The notes beneath the pieces were generated by a model, which had not been told where the DNA came from, searched no databases, and saw only the letters and a list, made by a program, of their open reading frames with translations. Of a stretch of 64,000 bases of DNA, positions 25,601 through 37,692 are shown piece by piece. This stretch comes from Panonychus citri (Eukaryota; Arthropoda; Arachnida; Trombidiformes; Tetranychidae), in assembly GCF_014898815.1 (NCBI RefSeq), contig NW_026515545.1, forward strand, positions 186,001 through 250,000, given 5' to 3'. The position numbers were made by a program, and so were the translations under genes. How positions within the stretch are numbered: position 1 is the stretch's first letter; every line of letters starts with the position of its first letter.

Positions 25601-26259
25601 TTAAAAATTTCACAGAAATTAGAAATCGAAAAGCCAAAGAAAACGAGGAACGAATGATCCAAGTAGCAATGCTCACTCAACCATCGTTAATACCTGTGCC
25701 TTCAATGGTATCAGTTTCAACGCCGGTCCCAGCAGTTCCACCTACAGCCCCTCCATTTAGCATACCACCTCCTTCAGGTATACCGCCTCCTTCCAGTATG
25801 CCACCCCCGGGTTTGCCACCTCCATCGGGTATTCCTCCACCCGGTATACCTCCTCCATCAGGTTTACCACCTCCATCAGGCATGCCACCACCAGGCATGC
25901 CTCCTCCAGGTATGCCTCCTCCATCAGGTATGCCGGCTCCATTTGGAATGCCTCCTCCAGGTATACCACCGCCGTCGGGTATACCGCCTCCTTCTGGTAA
26001 GCTTTAGTCTATTTACTCTACTTTTCACCTTTGTCTCTGATTTTAATGTCCAAATTTATCTCTCAAAGGTCTCGTTCCACCAGCTATGACACAACAACCT
26101 GTACCGACTTCGATGGCGCAGTCAGTTCTACCTGTTGGAATTCCACCACCACCACCACCACCTCAACCATTCGTTATTCCAGGTTCAACTAGTGTTCCTT
26201 TACGACCAATAATTTCCAATAATTATCGTCATAATTACTATAATATTCATATCAAATAA
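22630..26259 (+). CDS. SCAF4/8: SCAF4/SCAF8-like CTD-interacting SR-related protein
   Basis: Nuclear factor that binds the RNA polymerase II C-terminal domain and, in animals, guards against early polyadenylation. Exons: 22630-22659, 23135-23263, 23438-23602, 23832-25105, 25189-25296, 25361-25532, 25616-25996, 26069-26259. Order of parts: a CTD-interacting domain in the first ~125 residues (VKPPISKAKMSQITK, GLYVIDSIVRQSRHQFG, VLNLWQRNNVF); a DFDYSEDEDDD acidic patch; an Arg/Ser region (RSRSRSPRR); an RRM (LWLGHVPKLV, RGCGYVCMNRR); the family motif after the RRM (MAWAPGKGMKGKEYKDCWD); and a Pro-Gly-Met repeat tail. The reading frame shifts once at the AAA run 24201-24203, where one A seems missing; the peptide then continues as SETPTEAEPP. 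Exon lengths sum to 2450, and one extra base makes 817 codons, so a single-base assembly error is likely. Human SCAF8 is longer at the C-terminus. Confidence 0.9.
25740..25996 (+). repeat. Pro-rich PPPSG/PPPGM coding repeat
   Basis: In-frame tandem repeat inside the SCAF-like gene, coding for about fifteen imperfect units such as GMPPP and SGIPPP. It is expected to be disordered. Such Pro-rich tails are known in SCAF proteins; repeat number may vary between individuals. Confidence 0.8.
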
Positions 26260-28066
26260 CAATAACAATCATAATTAAATCTTTTATTACTTTTGAAACA
26301 ATTTCAAAAATTGTAGCAATTAAAAGCAACTTAATTAACATACCATGAATCTAATTAAATTAAGCTCCGATAGATTAATTTAATGTCTCATAGATTCAAA
26401 TCAAACTTTAATCCAATGATAATTTCAATCAATTAAGTTTTCTTTTTCTTCTAAAAACAAAACTCAATTGCGAAATCATTTAACTCCAAATTGATTTCAC
26501 CTTTATAACGTGTTGTTGATTAATAATAATTATTAATTTAGAAATTATTTATTAAATCAACTGATAATTAGAAACCAATCAAATATTTCAAATATACTAC
26601 TTTAAAGTGTATCTGAAAAAGTTGAAAACAAAATGATGGAAATTAAATTTCAATCAAAATAAAAGCATTTTGATTCTTGATAATATCGATCATTAATCAG
26701 CTTAATTGTTACCACAATTTCATCCATCCAATCAGTTAATTAGACAGAGACAAGAAAAAGAGACGAAATTAATCAATAAAATGAAGTTTCTCCCATTCTG
26801 TAGATGGCCTTACCTAGAATATCAAATTATCATCTCGACATTAGTTTCTCTCTCTCTCTCTCTTTCTTTCTCTCTTTCTCTTTGTCTCTCTAATTTTCAT
26901 CCCTTTCTCTCTCTCTCTCTCACCATGATGATGATCATCTCTCTTCCTCCTTCCATAAAGTTGTTGTCACCAATTCCGAGGAAACATATGTTTTAATTAT
27001 TATCAGAGTTTCTCATCCAAAATAAATTCTTTTTTTCTTATTCTTTCAATTGAGTTTCTCTTTCAGTGTGAACCTTTTCTTCCTGTTCTTGATTCCATAG
27101 ACTCTCTTAGTAATATTTTCCTATGTTAGTCTTTGGTTCTTTGACTGTGTCCACCTCGATTCTCAATTAGATGAACCGTTATAATTTATAAATCGTTTTC
27201 TCTTTTTCTTTTTCATCAAATAGTGAAAATTAAGGATTAACCATGATTTTGTTCTGGTGACAATTAACAACCTAAATTACCATTGGAATAATTAAAGATC
27301 AATTAATTGCTGCTTCTTTTCACCATAGACAATGATTGCTTTTCATCTGCTGGTCAATTTTGTACTTCCCAATGTAAAATAATTCAGGTATGTTATTGTT
27401 ACCTTGATATTAACTGAAAACCACTGGTCATTATTGTATTGCTTTTTTTTATAATACTTAATCTTAATTGAAATACTCAATTAGTTTGATTCAAACCCCT
27501 TGCTGATTGATTGGAAATGACAATCAACAATTGGGTTACAATTCCCTATGTTGAAGTAAAACGATTTCTCTTGTTAAATAGTAATCAAAAATTTCTTTCA
27601 TCTCCTTAATCATTTATTCTTGATTGAGAATTAAATGTTTACCTGTTTCATTGTTTTCTCAATGATTAACTTTAATTACTATTAACTTCATCTCCTGTTT
27701 CTCTCATTAATTTCATCTTCCTTTTAACTTGTTTATCTTCTTGTCTATCTTTTTATCTTCCCCTGCAACAGGTATCTACTATTGACAAGGTTAATTTTGA
27801 CATTGTATCAACCTAATTGGAGTATAAAGGGACCAATAAACAGTGACAATCAATAAAATACAAAACAATCAACTAATAAACGAAGAGATAAAAAGAGAAT
27901 AGTGAAAACGAATCAAAAAATTGCCAAAAAAATCACTTCAACTGCCAACACTTGACAATACTTACTCGATTGATTGTTGTTACTTTTTTTACTCCATCTT
28001 ATTTGTCAATATTATCAATTTGAGTGATCAAAATCAAGGCCTGATATTAAAAGAATCGATTGGTTA
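26260..28066. other. Intergenic region between SCAF and Rab27
   Basis: AT-rich DNA with a CT-rich tract at about 26845-26925 (TCTCTC/TTTCTC). Its 3' end may include untranslated exons of Rab27; a CAG followed by GTATCTAC near 27769-27772 could be a splice site. No coding sequence that I can defend. Confidence 0.5.
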
Positions 28067-29357
28067 ATGATGACCGGAAAAAATCAACTTCCCAATCATA
28101 GCCCTTCGGCTCCTGATTATGATTATTTGATTAAATTTTTGTCTCTTGGTGATTCGGGAGTGGGTAAGACAAGTTTCCTTTACCAATATACTGATGGTTC
28201 ATTTGATGGTAAATTTATATCAACCGTTGGAATTGATTTCAGGGAGAAAAGAGTTGTAAGTTAATTGCTTGTTTTAATCATAGTTACGATTGTTTTCTTA
28301 ACCAATGTAACATTAGTTAATCAATTGTTTCAATTTTCTTAATCAGGTTTATAAGCCACAAAATTTAGACGGAGTTTCAAGGAGAAGTCAACGGATTCAC
28401 CTTCAACTATGGGACACTGCAGGTCAAGAAAGGTTTGTAATGAAAGGAAAACAATTAACTTGATAAAATTTTGATTCTAATTGTGAAAAATTTACTATCA
28501 ATCAACAGATTTCGTAGTTTAACAACGGCTTTTTTTCGTGATGCAATGGGCTTCATTTTGATCTTCGATATAACAAGTGAACAATCATTTATCAATATTC
28601 GTGGTTGGTTAGATCAATTAAAGACTCATGCTTATTGTAACGATCCCGATGTAATACTTTGTGGTAATAAGGTTGATCTATTTGAGAAACGAGTTGTTTC
28701 CGAGGAACGAGCTAAACAAGAGGCACAAAAATATGGGTGAGCAATTAAGTCTCAACAATTAAAACTAATCACTTTCAATAGAAACTTTTTCATTGAATAA
28801 ATAGTGATCATTTGTATTCACATTAACTGTTATTATTTTATGACAGATGGAAAACATTATAAGGATAAGTTAGTTCAGTGAGACTCAAATCAAACAATAG
28901 CTCATCAAAGTTAATTAATTACAGTGTTAACCCATTTGATTAATACACTTGATCATCATCAAAACAATATTTCAATTGGAGTAGCAATTTAAACACTTTC
29001 ATGGTGAAAGCTACTATGTTAATCAACAATTTGACTGATTGTCCATTATTTTCAAACAAAAAATTAACTCAGCAATTGTTGCCTTAAGCTTCGAGTGTTA
29101 ATTTAGTCTTAATTGTTTAATTGTTGGCTGTTATTTGTATCAATAGGCTTCCTTATTTCGAAACCAGTGCCGCGACTGGTTTGAATGTGGCCAAAGCGAT
29201 CGACACCTTATTAGATCTTGTTATGGTTCGGATGCAACGAGTGGTCGAAAGTAGTTTATTCCTGTCAACACGGGCGCTGACGGGAAATTGCGGGTCGACC
29301 TTAAAATTGGAAGAGGACGACGAATCCAAATCTAAATCATCTTGTTCTTCGTGTTGA
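28067..29357 (+). CDS. Rab27: Rab27 small GTPase
   Basis: Secretory-vesicle Rab that docks granules and lysosome-related organelles through Slp/Slac2 effectors. Exons: 28067-28255, 28347-28432, 28509-28736, 29147-29357, giving 237 residues. G motifs are all present: P-loop GDSGVGKTS, switch I TVGIDFREKRVV, WDTAGQER, GNKVDL, and ETSAA. The FREKRVV and SLTTAFFRDAMGF segments mark the Rab27 group. The N-terminus is about 16 residues longer than in vertebrate Rab27. The protein ends SKSSCSSC: a CxxC tail rather than the CxC or CC usual for Rab27 double geranylgeranylation. The start is the first of two adjacent ATGs and is not settled by sequence alone. Confidence 0.94.
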
Positions 29358-31237
29358 TTAACCTGGTTCTTGGTGCCTTGAACAATTTAATTTGATCACT
29401 TTTATCATCATCATACATCTTAAGTGGTCAATTTAAAACTCCGACAATAATATAAACAGAAAAAGTTAAACCATAAACACAAATCGTATTTAATTATTGG
29501 ATTAATTTTCTCTATCGACAAAAATAAATGGAAATCAAACAAATCAACATGGACCAAATGATCGTGATTTTTAATTACAAAAATCAAAACACAATTAACA
29601 TTCTTCATCAACTATATTGATTGTAATCATTTCTAATATTTAAAATGATCAGTTGATTGATATGATTATAATCATTGACTTTTGAACAAATCTGTTAATC
29701 AAATAATGGCCTCAAATTTTAAGACATTTCATTCAAATCAAATCAAATCAAATCAAATTAAATCAGTTTAATTACCTATCAAGAGTTATCAAGTCAATCA
29801 AATTTAATCAACTGGTCTAAATGGTGAACTTGATTTGATTAAATTAATTGTTTCTCCATCTCGTTGACAGTTAAATTTTTTCCCCTTTCAAATTTATTTC
29901 TAGTCCAAAATGTGAATCAATTAATTAATCACAGAGAAATTTACTAATGACTAAATGAATTATTATTCTGTATATAAATAAAGTCAATTAATTGAACAAA
30001 TTGATTTAATTGTTTTCAGTTTTCTGTTGTGATTGTTAAGTTAAATTGATAACAATCAGCTAACAATTAGTTGTAATTAACAAACTTCCGTTAGTTTGCC
30101 TTCAAATAGGTAATTCAGTTACTTAATCAATTAACTTTCACCTTTACCGTTTTCACTTGTGATTAACGACAATTACGTGCACCAATTATCAATAGAATCT
30201 TAATTAGTTGATTAGTTAATTAAAACAAGTTATGGTTCAATTGAATGAATTGAGTTGATTTGTAACTGACAAGTTTGATTGTTTCGATTATTCTGGAAGT
30301 TAAGCACTTATTACAATCTAAAATTTTTATTGTATTATTTTGTATATTTTTAACTACTGAAAGTGATTAAGAAGATTGAGACAATTTAAATTATAGCTTT
30401 AAAAGGAAATTTGAGTGAAAAATAAATGTTCTAGGCTCTTTCGAATTCGTGAAAAGTGCTTTTTGTCGAATTTTGAGTTTAAGTTCGAATTTTCGAAAAC
30501 TCAGAGAATTTTTCGAAAAAACTTAGGCTCACATATAAAATTAGAACCCTTTTAAATTTGAATACTGAAAAAAAATTGAAATCAGATCAGTTTTCTGGCA
30601 ATTATTTAATTATAAATTCACCTAACTCTGCGTGGTCCAACCTATTATGTAAATTGATTGATTAAAGACTCAACAGTGAAATTGAATCAGAATTAGATTC
30701 AAATGTAATTAGATTGAGTCATGCTAGGGAATAGAAAGAAGGTGTGATGTAGAGAGAAAATCGAAAAGGCGATTGTTACGGTTGCATCGGCAGAGAAAAA
30801 AGTTACCTGAGTTCCGAATGGAGACCAGTTGATGATCTTCCATCCTCTTCTCTTTCTCTGTTTCGTATTCTTTCTCAATTTTGTATTAATTTCCAATAGA
30901 TTATTGACAATTTAACTTTTCTTCGACTAATCATCAACCAAATCATCAAATTTCTTCGTTGTTTTTTTTACTCGATTCTCATTTTATCTGATTATAAATT
31001 GTTGGCTTTAATTTGGAAGCCATGTTAAGACGACAATTAATCCTCTATTAATTTGAATAGATTATTTTGATAACCAATAGTTTCAAAGTAATTTAATCAC
31101 ATCCAATCAATGGACTGATCTCAGGTTTAGTCTCAAATTGCTCAAGCATAATAATCAAATATGATCAAGGGATTTCTGAGCAATTGTTAAGTTGATGGAT
31201 TGATAACTTTTTTTTTGAAAAATACTTAATTAGTGAT
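29358..31237. other. Intergenic region between Rab27 and RFT1
   Basis: Convergent gap between Rab27 (+) and RFT1 (-). A possible Rab27 polyadenylation signal AATAAA lies at 29977-29982. A patch at about 30440-30530 is rich in TTCGAA/TTTTCGAAAA words and can form a weak hairpin (TGAGTTT with AAACTCA). No gene is recognised. Confidence 0.5.
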
Positions 31238-33328
31238 TTATTGTTTTTTGAGTTTTTTGGGCTTGATGAATTTAAAAAGTATCTTAAATAAAGGGATTTG
31301 ATCCATCATTGCAATGGCATTCGGTTCATTACAATAGATTATGATTGAGATTAAAAAGAAAAGTAATCCACCAAAGATTACATGGATTATCGAGTCAGTC
31401 CAATTGGAACAGCATAAAGTTGTCTAGAATAGCGGAAATTAAGAATAGAAATTAATTTGATTGATTGATTTTTTCTAAAAGAATAATTTGAGCTAAATTA
31501 CCTCTGATAATCGAGTTAATCCAAAAATAATACCGCTTGCGGCAAGAACTTTGCGGTGTGGAAAAATTCCCACCAGCGGGTTCTCTTGTTTTTGACTTAG
31601 TACGCATTCGATGATGAATTTGAAGCTGAAATGATTTAGAGAGAGAGAGAGAGAGAGAGAGAGAATTAGATTTAGAAATTATGAGGATCGTAATTAGAAA
31701 ATATTTTTTCTTTCAATTCACCTGAAAATTATACGACAAATCATATTGATACAATTTGCAAGGATTAAACCAGTTGCACCGATAATTGATGTAGTAGATG
31801 CAATGATTAAATAAACGACTGAAAATCCAATTAGCCAAACATTAAATCTATCAATTTGATCCTTAGACATCACAGCGAAGGTAAAAGTTTCACTAACACC
31901 GTTGATTGCTATTAAATAAATGTAGAAACAGTGACAACGCATCAATGTTATGGCCAAACCTCGACCAAGGTGTTTGTCATTGTAAATTTTCAACGCCAAT
32001 TGTGAGTAGTTGAATCCAAAAACAAAGATAATTAAGCCACAAAGGGACATCAATTTAAACAAATCTCTCAGTGTGTCCATAGCAATTTTGTACTTTTTAC
32101 GATCTTGTTTTGCGTGTTTTCCTCGTACAATCAGTTTACCGAAAAGTATATAAGCACTTTCCTCGATTGGCTGGAAAATGAAACGGGCAGCAAGAGATCC
32201 TAAATTGTTGACAATATCGAAAATTCCTTGTTCTTCAAAGGTCATTGGATTAAGAAACGTCATGATGAACTTTTCTCCTTCAGTGAGAAATTGTTTGATG
32301 ATTGTTTGTGAAAAGAAGCTAAAATTTAGTTTAAGAAGATTTGAATCAATGAGAGGCTGTAAAAGGAGAAAATAGAAAATTAAAAATAACTCAGAATATT
32401 AAATTAATAGAAATCAATTACCTGAGCATTTCGATCGGGAAAGTAATGACTATAAGGCAGATCAAGATTGAGCTTGAAGGCAAAGTAAGTGTGATACATG
32501 AATGTCAACGCAATAGACGAAATTAAAAGGGAAAATAGAAAAATTATCACAGCACTAGAGGGATAACTTTGGACGAAAAGAGCCATAACAAAGCATCTTA
32601 TGATCAGCGAAATGGCTTCGATGTTGATCCTAATCTTGACGTGATTCTGAAGTTGACAATAAATAAACATTGGCTCTGAGATCATTTCGATGGCAACAAT
32701 GATGGGCATGAAAAGAACAGCAAAACGGTATCCAAAAGCTTGATCATCATCTGGTTGCTCAACCCAATTTAACCAAATATAAGAAAGACCATAGCCAAAA
32801 ATAAACGTTGTGATGATACTAAAAATAGAAGAGGAAAAAAGACAATAAGAACGAGAGCAAAAGATGATGAGTTGTAATTAGAGATAATAATGGAAAAAAA
32901 GGGTTCATCATGGAAGAGTAAAAAATCTTGAGAAGATTTTAGAAAAATTTAGCAAATTAAGTGAATAACAGACTAACTTTAACCAAATTAAATTAACTAG
33001 AGCGGGCCAACGATGTGATTTAGCTTCACTTATGCAAACCCTTCTCATCGGTTCCCGGCTGATAAATTGTGTTGTTGTGTAAAGTAAAAGTAGCCTAACA
33101 TTGATTACACCCAAAGTGTAAGCCGAAATATATCGGAGAATATAAATATTCAAAATGAACGTTAAAATACGTGTAGAAATCTGTAAATAGATAAAAAAAA
33201 TTAGAGCACAAGAGACAATTAATATGAAATGTTTATGTTAGCAAAGAAAAGTGAATAAAATAAATCACCTGAAAGACGATGTTAAAAGATGCATGTCTCA
33301 TAGCATCCGAGACCAGAGTAGAACTCAT
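31238..33328 (-). CDS. RFT1: RFT1, ER membrane protein of N-glycosylation
   Basis: Polytopic ER protein needed for build-up of the dolichol-linked oligosaccharide; whether it is the lipid flippase itself is disputed. Exons on the minus strand: 33328-33269, 33180-32978, 32818-32422, 32356-31722, 31625-31502, 31423-31238. They total 1605 nt, or 534 residues, close to human RFT1 (541). Conserved stretches visible: GVINVRLLLLYTTTQFISREPMRR near the N-terminus (given here as family landmark), QFLTEGEKFIMTFLN, IVNNLGSL then RFIFQPIEES, FGFNYSQLAL and AINGVSETFTF. About a dozen hydrophobic segments fit the MATE-like fold. The C-terminus is Lys-rich (KPKKLKKQ), as expected for an ER protein. It shares a ~370-bp divergent promoter region with the calbindin-like gene. 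Confidence 0.94.
31638..31664 (-). repeat. (CT)n microsatellite at an RFT1 3' splice site
   Basis: On the gene strand this is a run of about 13 CT units that ends a few bases before AAATCATTTCAG, the acceptor of RFT1 exon 5. It must serve as, or lie next to, the polypyrimidine tract. Confidence 0.8.
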
Positions 33329-33695
33329 TTCCAAGTCACACTAATAACAAAAGTTATTACTAAAAAAAGAATAACAATCACATGAATATAATTAATTTAA
33401 TTAACTAAAACAAAGAGTAACAAAAAATTTAATCACAATCACAACAAAAATAAAAAAAGAATCTGAGTTTCAGTGAATATAAAAAAGGCCACCAGATGGA
33501 GCCACCACCAAGAAGAAAAGTAAACAAATAAAAATTGGTAACTAAGGTTTTCATTTATTTGTTACAATTGAACGAGTGGAAATCTATTTAATTTATTGAT
33601 TACTGATTAGCGTAATTGCTTTACGTTTCAATTGTTTTAGTGTTTTAAAGTATTTTCTTTTCTCTTTTGATGATGTCAACTTGTTTTGAGAGAAA
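33329..33695. promoter_or_regulatory. Divergent promoter region, RFT1 / calbindin-like
   Basis: 367 bp between two start codons pointing away from each other. AT-rich; no clear TATA box on either side. Includes both 5' UTRs. Confidence 0.45.
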
Positions 33696-35346
33696 ATGTC
33701 CATTGACTTAGGTTCGGCCGAGAAATTCATTCACATTAAGCCTCGAGAAAATATATTTCGTGAGTATCGAGACCCAACGACAAACAAATTTGTTACTCTT
33801 TCAGCAAATGATTTCATCAAAATTTGGAAACATTATGACAATGATGGTAAGTAGATTTTACTTTAATTACCCTTGATAACAACTAATTCCCTTGTAAATT
33901 GTTGATAAAATTCAATTAGCTATTCTATTCTATTCATCTCAATCATCATCAATGGTGAATAATATTATTATTGTGATGATTCAATGATTTTGTTTTGTTT
34001 CTATTTTGTTTTTCTCATGACGATATTATTTTACTATTTACTTACAAATAGATTTCAAGTGTTACTTTCGATCTTATCGAGAATTAATTTTTCAATAACA
34101 CTCATTGATTGATATAAATCTTGTTATTCTATTGTTATCACTTTTCTTTTCTATTGTGTTTTCCTTTAGGAAATGGTCACATTGAAGGACAAGAATTGGA
34201 TGATTTTATAATCGACCTTCTTGCCAGTATCATTCCATCAAAATCCATACAAAATATATCGAAATTGTTTTTCGAAAACTTCAAGGCTTCTTTCATGAGA
34301 GCTTATGATGATAATGGAAATGGCCGTTTAGAAGTTAAAGAATTAGCTCAATTGGTTCCATTGGAAAATTTTCCATCATATTTGATGGCAGCAATCACCT
34401 AAAGTCGAGCGTCTATTTCATGAAAGTAAATTACTAAATTAACTTTTAAGATACATGATAATCTCATAATCTTAATTGTTTCTATTTTCTTTTCTATCCC
34501 TTGTCCATTATCGTAGCTCTGGAAAAAGTATGATGTAGATAAAAGTGGCTCGATTGACGCTTCAGAGTTCAGTGTGAGTATCAATGGCTAATTAGTGTGT
34601 TAATTATGTTCTAATTGTTATGATATCGAATCTCTTTAACTACTATTCACTTTTCGTAGAGTTTATTGCGAGACTTTTATGCTAAAGTGCGAAAGAAGAA
34701 CATCAAACCGGAAGAACTACAAGAAATCGCTGATATTGTTTTGGAAATTTTCGATTCCAATAAAGACGGTAAATTGCAGATCGGTGAATTAGCCAAGTGA
34801 GTTTTCGAATTAACAATTAACTACCAAACTGTTTCTTTTTTCTCTTCTACATGAATTTCAATTTGTTCAATTTCTATCTTAACTTTCAATCAAATTTCTT
34901 TTATTCTGTTTGTTAATCATTTTCTCTTCTTCTTTGTTTACCTTATAGATTATTTCCAGTTGAATCAAATTATCTGAAAAGGATAAAATTAATGAAGAGT
35001 AAAAAGATTAAATCAAGTGTAATTAATCGTATCTTCAAAAAATATGATATTGTAAGTAATATAATGTTTTTCGTGAGGAAAAGTTATAACAATAATCAAT
35101 GTTAATTACCCTTATTATTTACCCGATCAGTATATAAGTTGTTTGACAAGTTCTACTATTAGTTTATCACTGGTCAGAACTGACGTACAATCCAAGGTCA
35201 GTTAAACCTTGTGGTTACTAAATAGCATGAAAATGAGAAGAGGAAAAAATCCTCATCAGATATAATTGAATAATCTTATTAGTTTTTTTTTCTATTAATA
35301 TCTTCATCTTTTTGAGTCTGTCAACTTTTCTGTTGTCTAATTTTAT

Positions 35347-35395
<49 letters not shown>

Positions 35396-35771
35396 GGATG
35401 GAAATGGTCAAATCGAGAATGAAGAACTCGAAGGTTTCTTGAAAGATCTGGTGGAATTACAAACTGACGTGAGTCTTTTCAATCGAGGGAAATGACAAGA
35501 ACTTTTGATCATTTTGAAAATTCGATTTTAATCCTTCAATTTATGTTCTCTGATTGTTGGAATTGTTTTTTCTTCTCTCTTTCTTTCTCTCACTATTTCC
35601 TAGGAATATGAGTTGGGTCAAATTGAAGTTGTTAAGAAACTGGTTTTAAGAAGCTGTGATATGGACAGAGATGGAAGAATATCAAAAAAAGAGTTGATTG
35701 TTATCCTTAATTCACTTGTTGCAGATAAAAAAGATCCCAAAAGACGACGGAATATATTACTTTGTTCCTGA
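33696..35771 (+). CDS. Cbp53E: Calbindin-32/calretinin-like protein with six EF-hands
   Basis: Cytosolic calcium buffer of the calbindin-D28k/calretinin family. Exons: 33696-33846, 34170-34425, 34517-34573, 34660-34796, 34949-35051, 35397-35468, 35604-35771. All six loops have ligand residues in the right places: DNDGNGHIEGQE, DDNGNGRLEVKE, DVDKSGSIDASE, DSNKDGKLQIGE, DIDGNGQIENEE and DMDRDGRISKKE. In vertebrate calbindin-D28k loops 2 and 6 are degenerate, so this copy may bind six ions. The frame breaks once at 34365-34372 (AAAATTTT). As written, the frame stops at TAA 34400-34402, but the next frame continues FSIIFDGSNHLKSSVYFMK into exon 3. Exon lengths sum to 944, and one missing base gives 945, or 314 residues. 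A homopolymer assembly error is the likely cause. Tail-to-tail with NKAP. Confidence 0.88.
35351..35394 (+). repeat. (CT)22 microsatellite forming the polypyrimidine tract
   Basis: Forty-four perfect CT bases immediately followed by the AG acceptor (35395-35396) of calbindin exon 6. The repeat itself is the polypyrimidine tract. Confidence 0.9.
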
Positions 35772-36018
35772 GATCGGCCAATATGACAGAGAAACACGAT
35801 TAATGTTATATTAACATTGTACAGACACAAATTGATTTGCAATATTTTTAATCTTAAAATTGACATCCTTTATGGTCAGTTGGTGAGAATCAATTATTAT
35901 ACAGGTAATAAACATGTTGACTGGTCCATGAAGGCGGATTGTTCAGGTATCATGATGGAATCTATTTATAAATATTTACAAGGAGAAAGTCAAATTTTGT
36001 GAAAGAGCAAAACTTGAA

Positions 36019-36967
36019 TCATTTATCCTGCTTGGCTTTGATCATTTCTTTAAATTGTGATAAAATCTTATTTTCACGTTTCGCACGCTCATCACGATTA
36101 AACATGGCCAAGGCTCGTTTCTCGTCGGCGCTGTAGATTTGGTTTTCTTTTCTCAACCGAACGGCTTCCATTCTACGATGACGAGAACCACTCATCACAT
36201 AACCAACATCTTCATACGCTTCGATTTGATCACTGGTTAAACCGATTTCTCCTCTTCTGGGAATCCTTTTACCTTCGGCCACAAAAGCAGCCATAGCCGC
36301 TCCTTCACCGGGTAAAAGAGCCCGACCCAATTCGCGTACATTAAGTGCAACCGATCCTTTGGGTGATGGACCAATTTGTGAATCATCTGAATCCTGTGAA
36401 CCATCACCTTCTTTCAGCTTCTGTTTTTCCATCATTTCTTCAAGAAATTCTCGTTCTTCATCATACTGACCAACTGGTTTCAATTCTTTCTCTCTATCAA
36501 CATCACTATCTTCCGATCTGCTGCTAACCTCACTATCACTGCTACTACTGGTCCGTTTTCGTTTCTTTGATCGATGTTTATGTTTATGGCTTTTCTTTGA
36601 CTTCTTTGACTTCTTTGATTTATGTTTGTGTTTTTTTTCTGTATAAAAACAAAAGAAGACAAATGAATAAATAATACGAAACAAAATCAAATTGTTAGAC
36701 ATAGAATTTAACTTGAGTACACTTACCTTTCTTCCGACTTTTTTTACTCTTTTTAGCCTTTAAATCAATCTCACTCTCACTTGATTGTGAATTGTCAACT
36801 TTACGTTTAGATCCAGTTGGTTGATCAATTTTTCTTTCTTCTTCATCATCATCACTATCATCGATCGGCTTTTTCGGTGATGAATCCCAAACATCTAAAA
36901 CTCCACGAATTGCCAATTCCTCCCTTTGACGACGTCTTGAAGCAAAATAATCATCTCTCTGATCCAT
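36019..36967 (-). CDS. NKAP: NKAP, NF-kappa-B-activating protein family
   Basis: Nuclear protein linked to splicing, transcriptional repression (HDAC3/Notch) and mitosis. Exons on the minus strand: 36967-36727 and 36638-36019, totalling 861 nt and 286 residues. The N-terminal half is charged, with Asp/Glu and Lys/Ser runs (SKKSKKSKKSHKHKHRSKKRKR), typical of nuclear-speckle proteins. The last ~100 residues are the highly conserved NKAP/SynMuv domain: ALLPGEGAAMAAFV, GKRIPRRGEIGLTSDQI, YVMSGSRHRRMEAVRLRK and ENQIYSADEKRALAMFN. Shorter than human NKAP (415) because the RS-like region is reduced. Only 247 bp separate its stop from that of the calbindin-like gene. Confidence 0.95.
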
Positions 36968-37692
36968 AATTCCAACACAATTTAATTCAAAATAATTTGA
37001 TTAACCAGTGAGAAACAAATAAACAAACAATCATTTCACCCAAAAAATGAAAACACTTCGGATCCGAAGGACTCAAAACAAGAGATCCGATATTCCGGTC
37101 GAGGGGGAAAATATTTTACTCTCCCCCTTTCTTTTCGTCATCTTGATTAATCAAAAAGTGAAACAATTAAAAAACAATCAACTGTATGATTGAGATTGAA
37201 GATCAAAGTGAAGATGATGATCATCATAAATCAATCGATTATTTATTTAGAAATTGAATCAATAAAAGCGAAAATAATTCTCGAGAGTTAATTGTAATTA
37301 TTTTCGACTTTTTTTTTATAACAATTATGATTAAGTACAAAAAGATTGATGCAAAAAATATACAAGATTCATAACAATTGATTAAAATAGATATTTTTTT
37401 TTGGAAAATTGATAATCTCGAGGAAGAACATATTTTTACGTTAACTTGTTGATTAGATGGCAACTCTTATTTCTAATTAATTAGAGAGAGAAGTCTAATT
37501 AAAAAGTAGAATCTGAATAAAAGAGATGCTTAATGTTTATCATCATAACTGTTATTGCTTCTGCTGGAATTGTCCAAAGATTATATCATTAATAAAATTA
37601 TCGACTTTGTGCTCGAATAATTATGATCATGAGATTTTTGTCTTCTCAATTGTTTCCAATAATTTGTAATAATTTAAGAGATTTATAGAGAT
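36968..37692. other. Gap between NKAP and the PLEKHM1-like gene
   Basis: NKAP promoter side (just right of 36967) and 3' UTR of the PLEKHM1-like gene (left of 37693). AT-rich; no TATA box or coding sequence recognised. Confidence 0.5.

Noticed and set aside
30430..30535. TTCGAA-rich patch with a weak hairpin, considered as an RNA gene or MITE
   Set aside because: No terminal inverted repeats, no target-site duplication and no second copy found by eye in the window.
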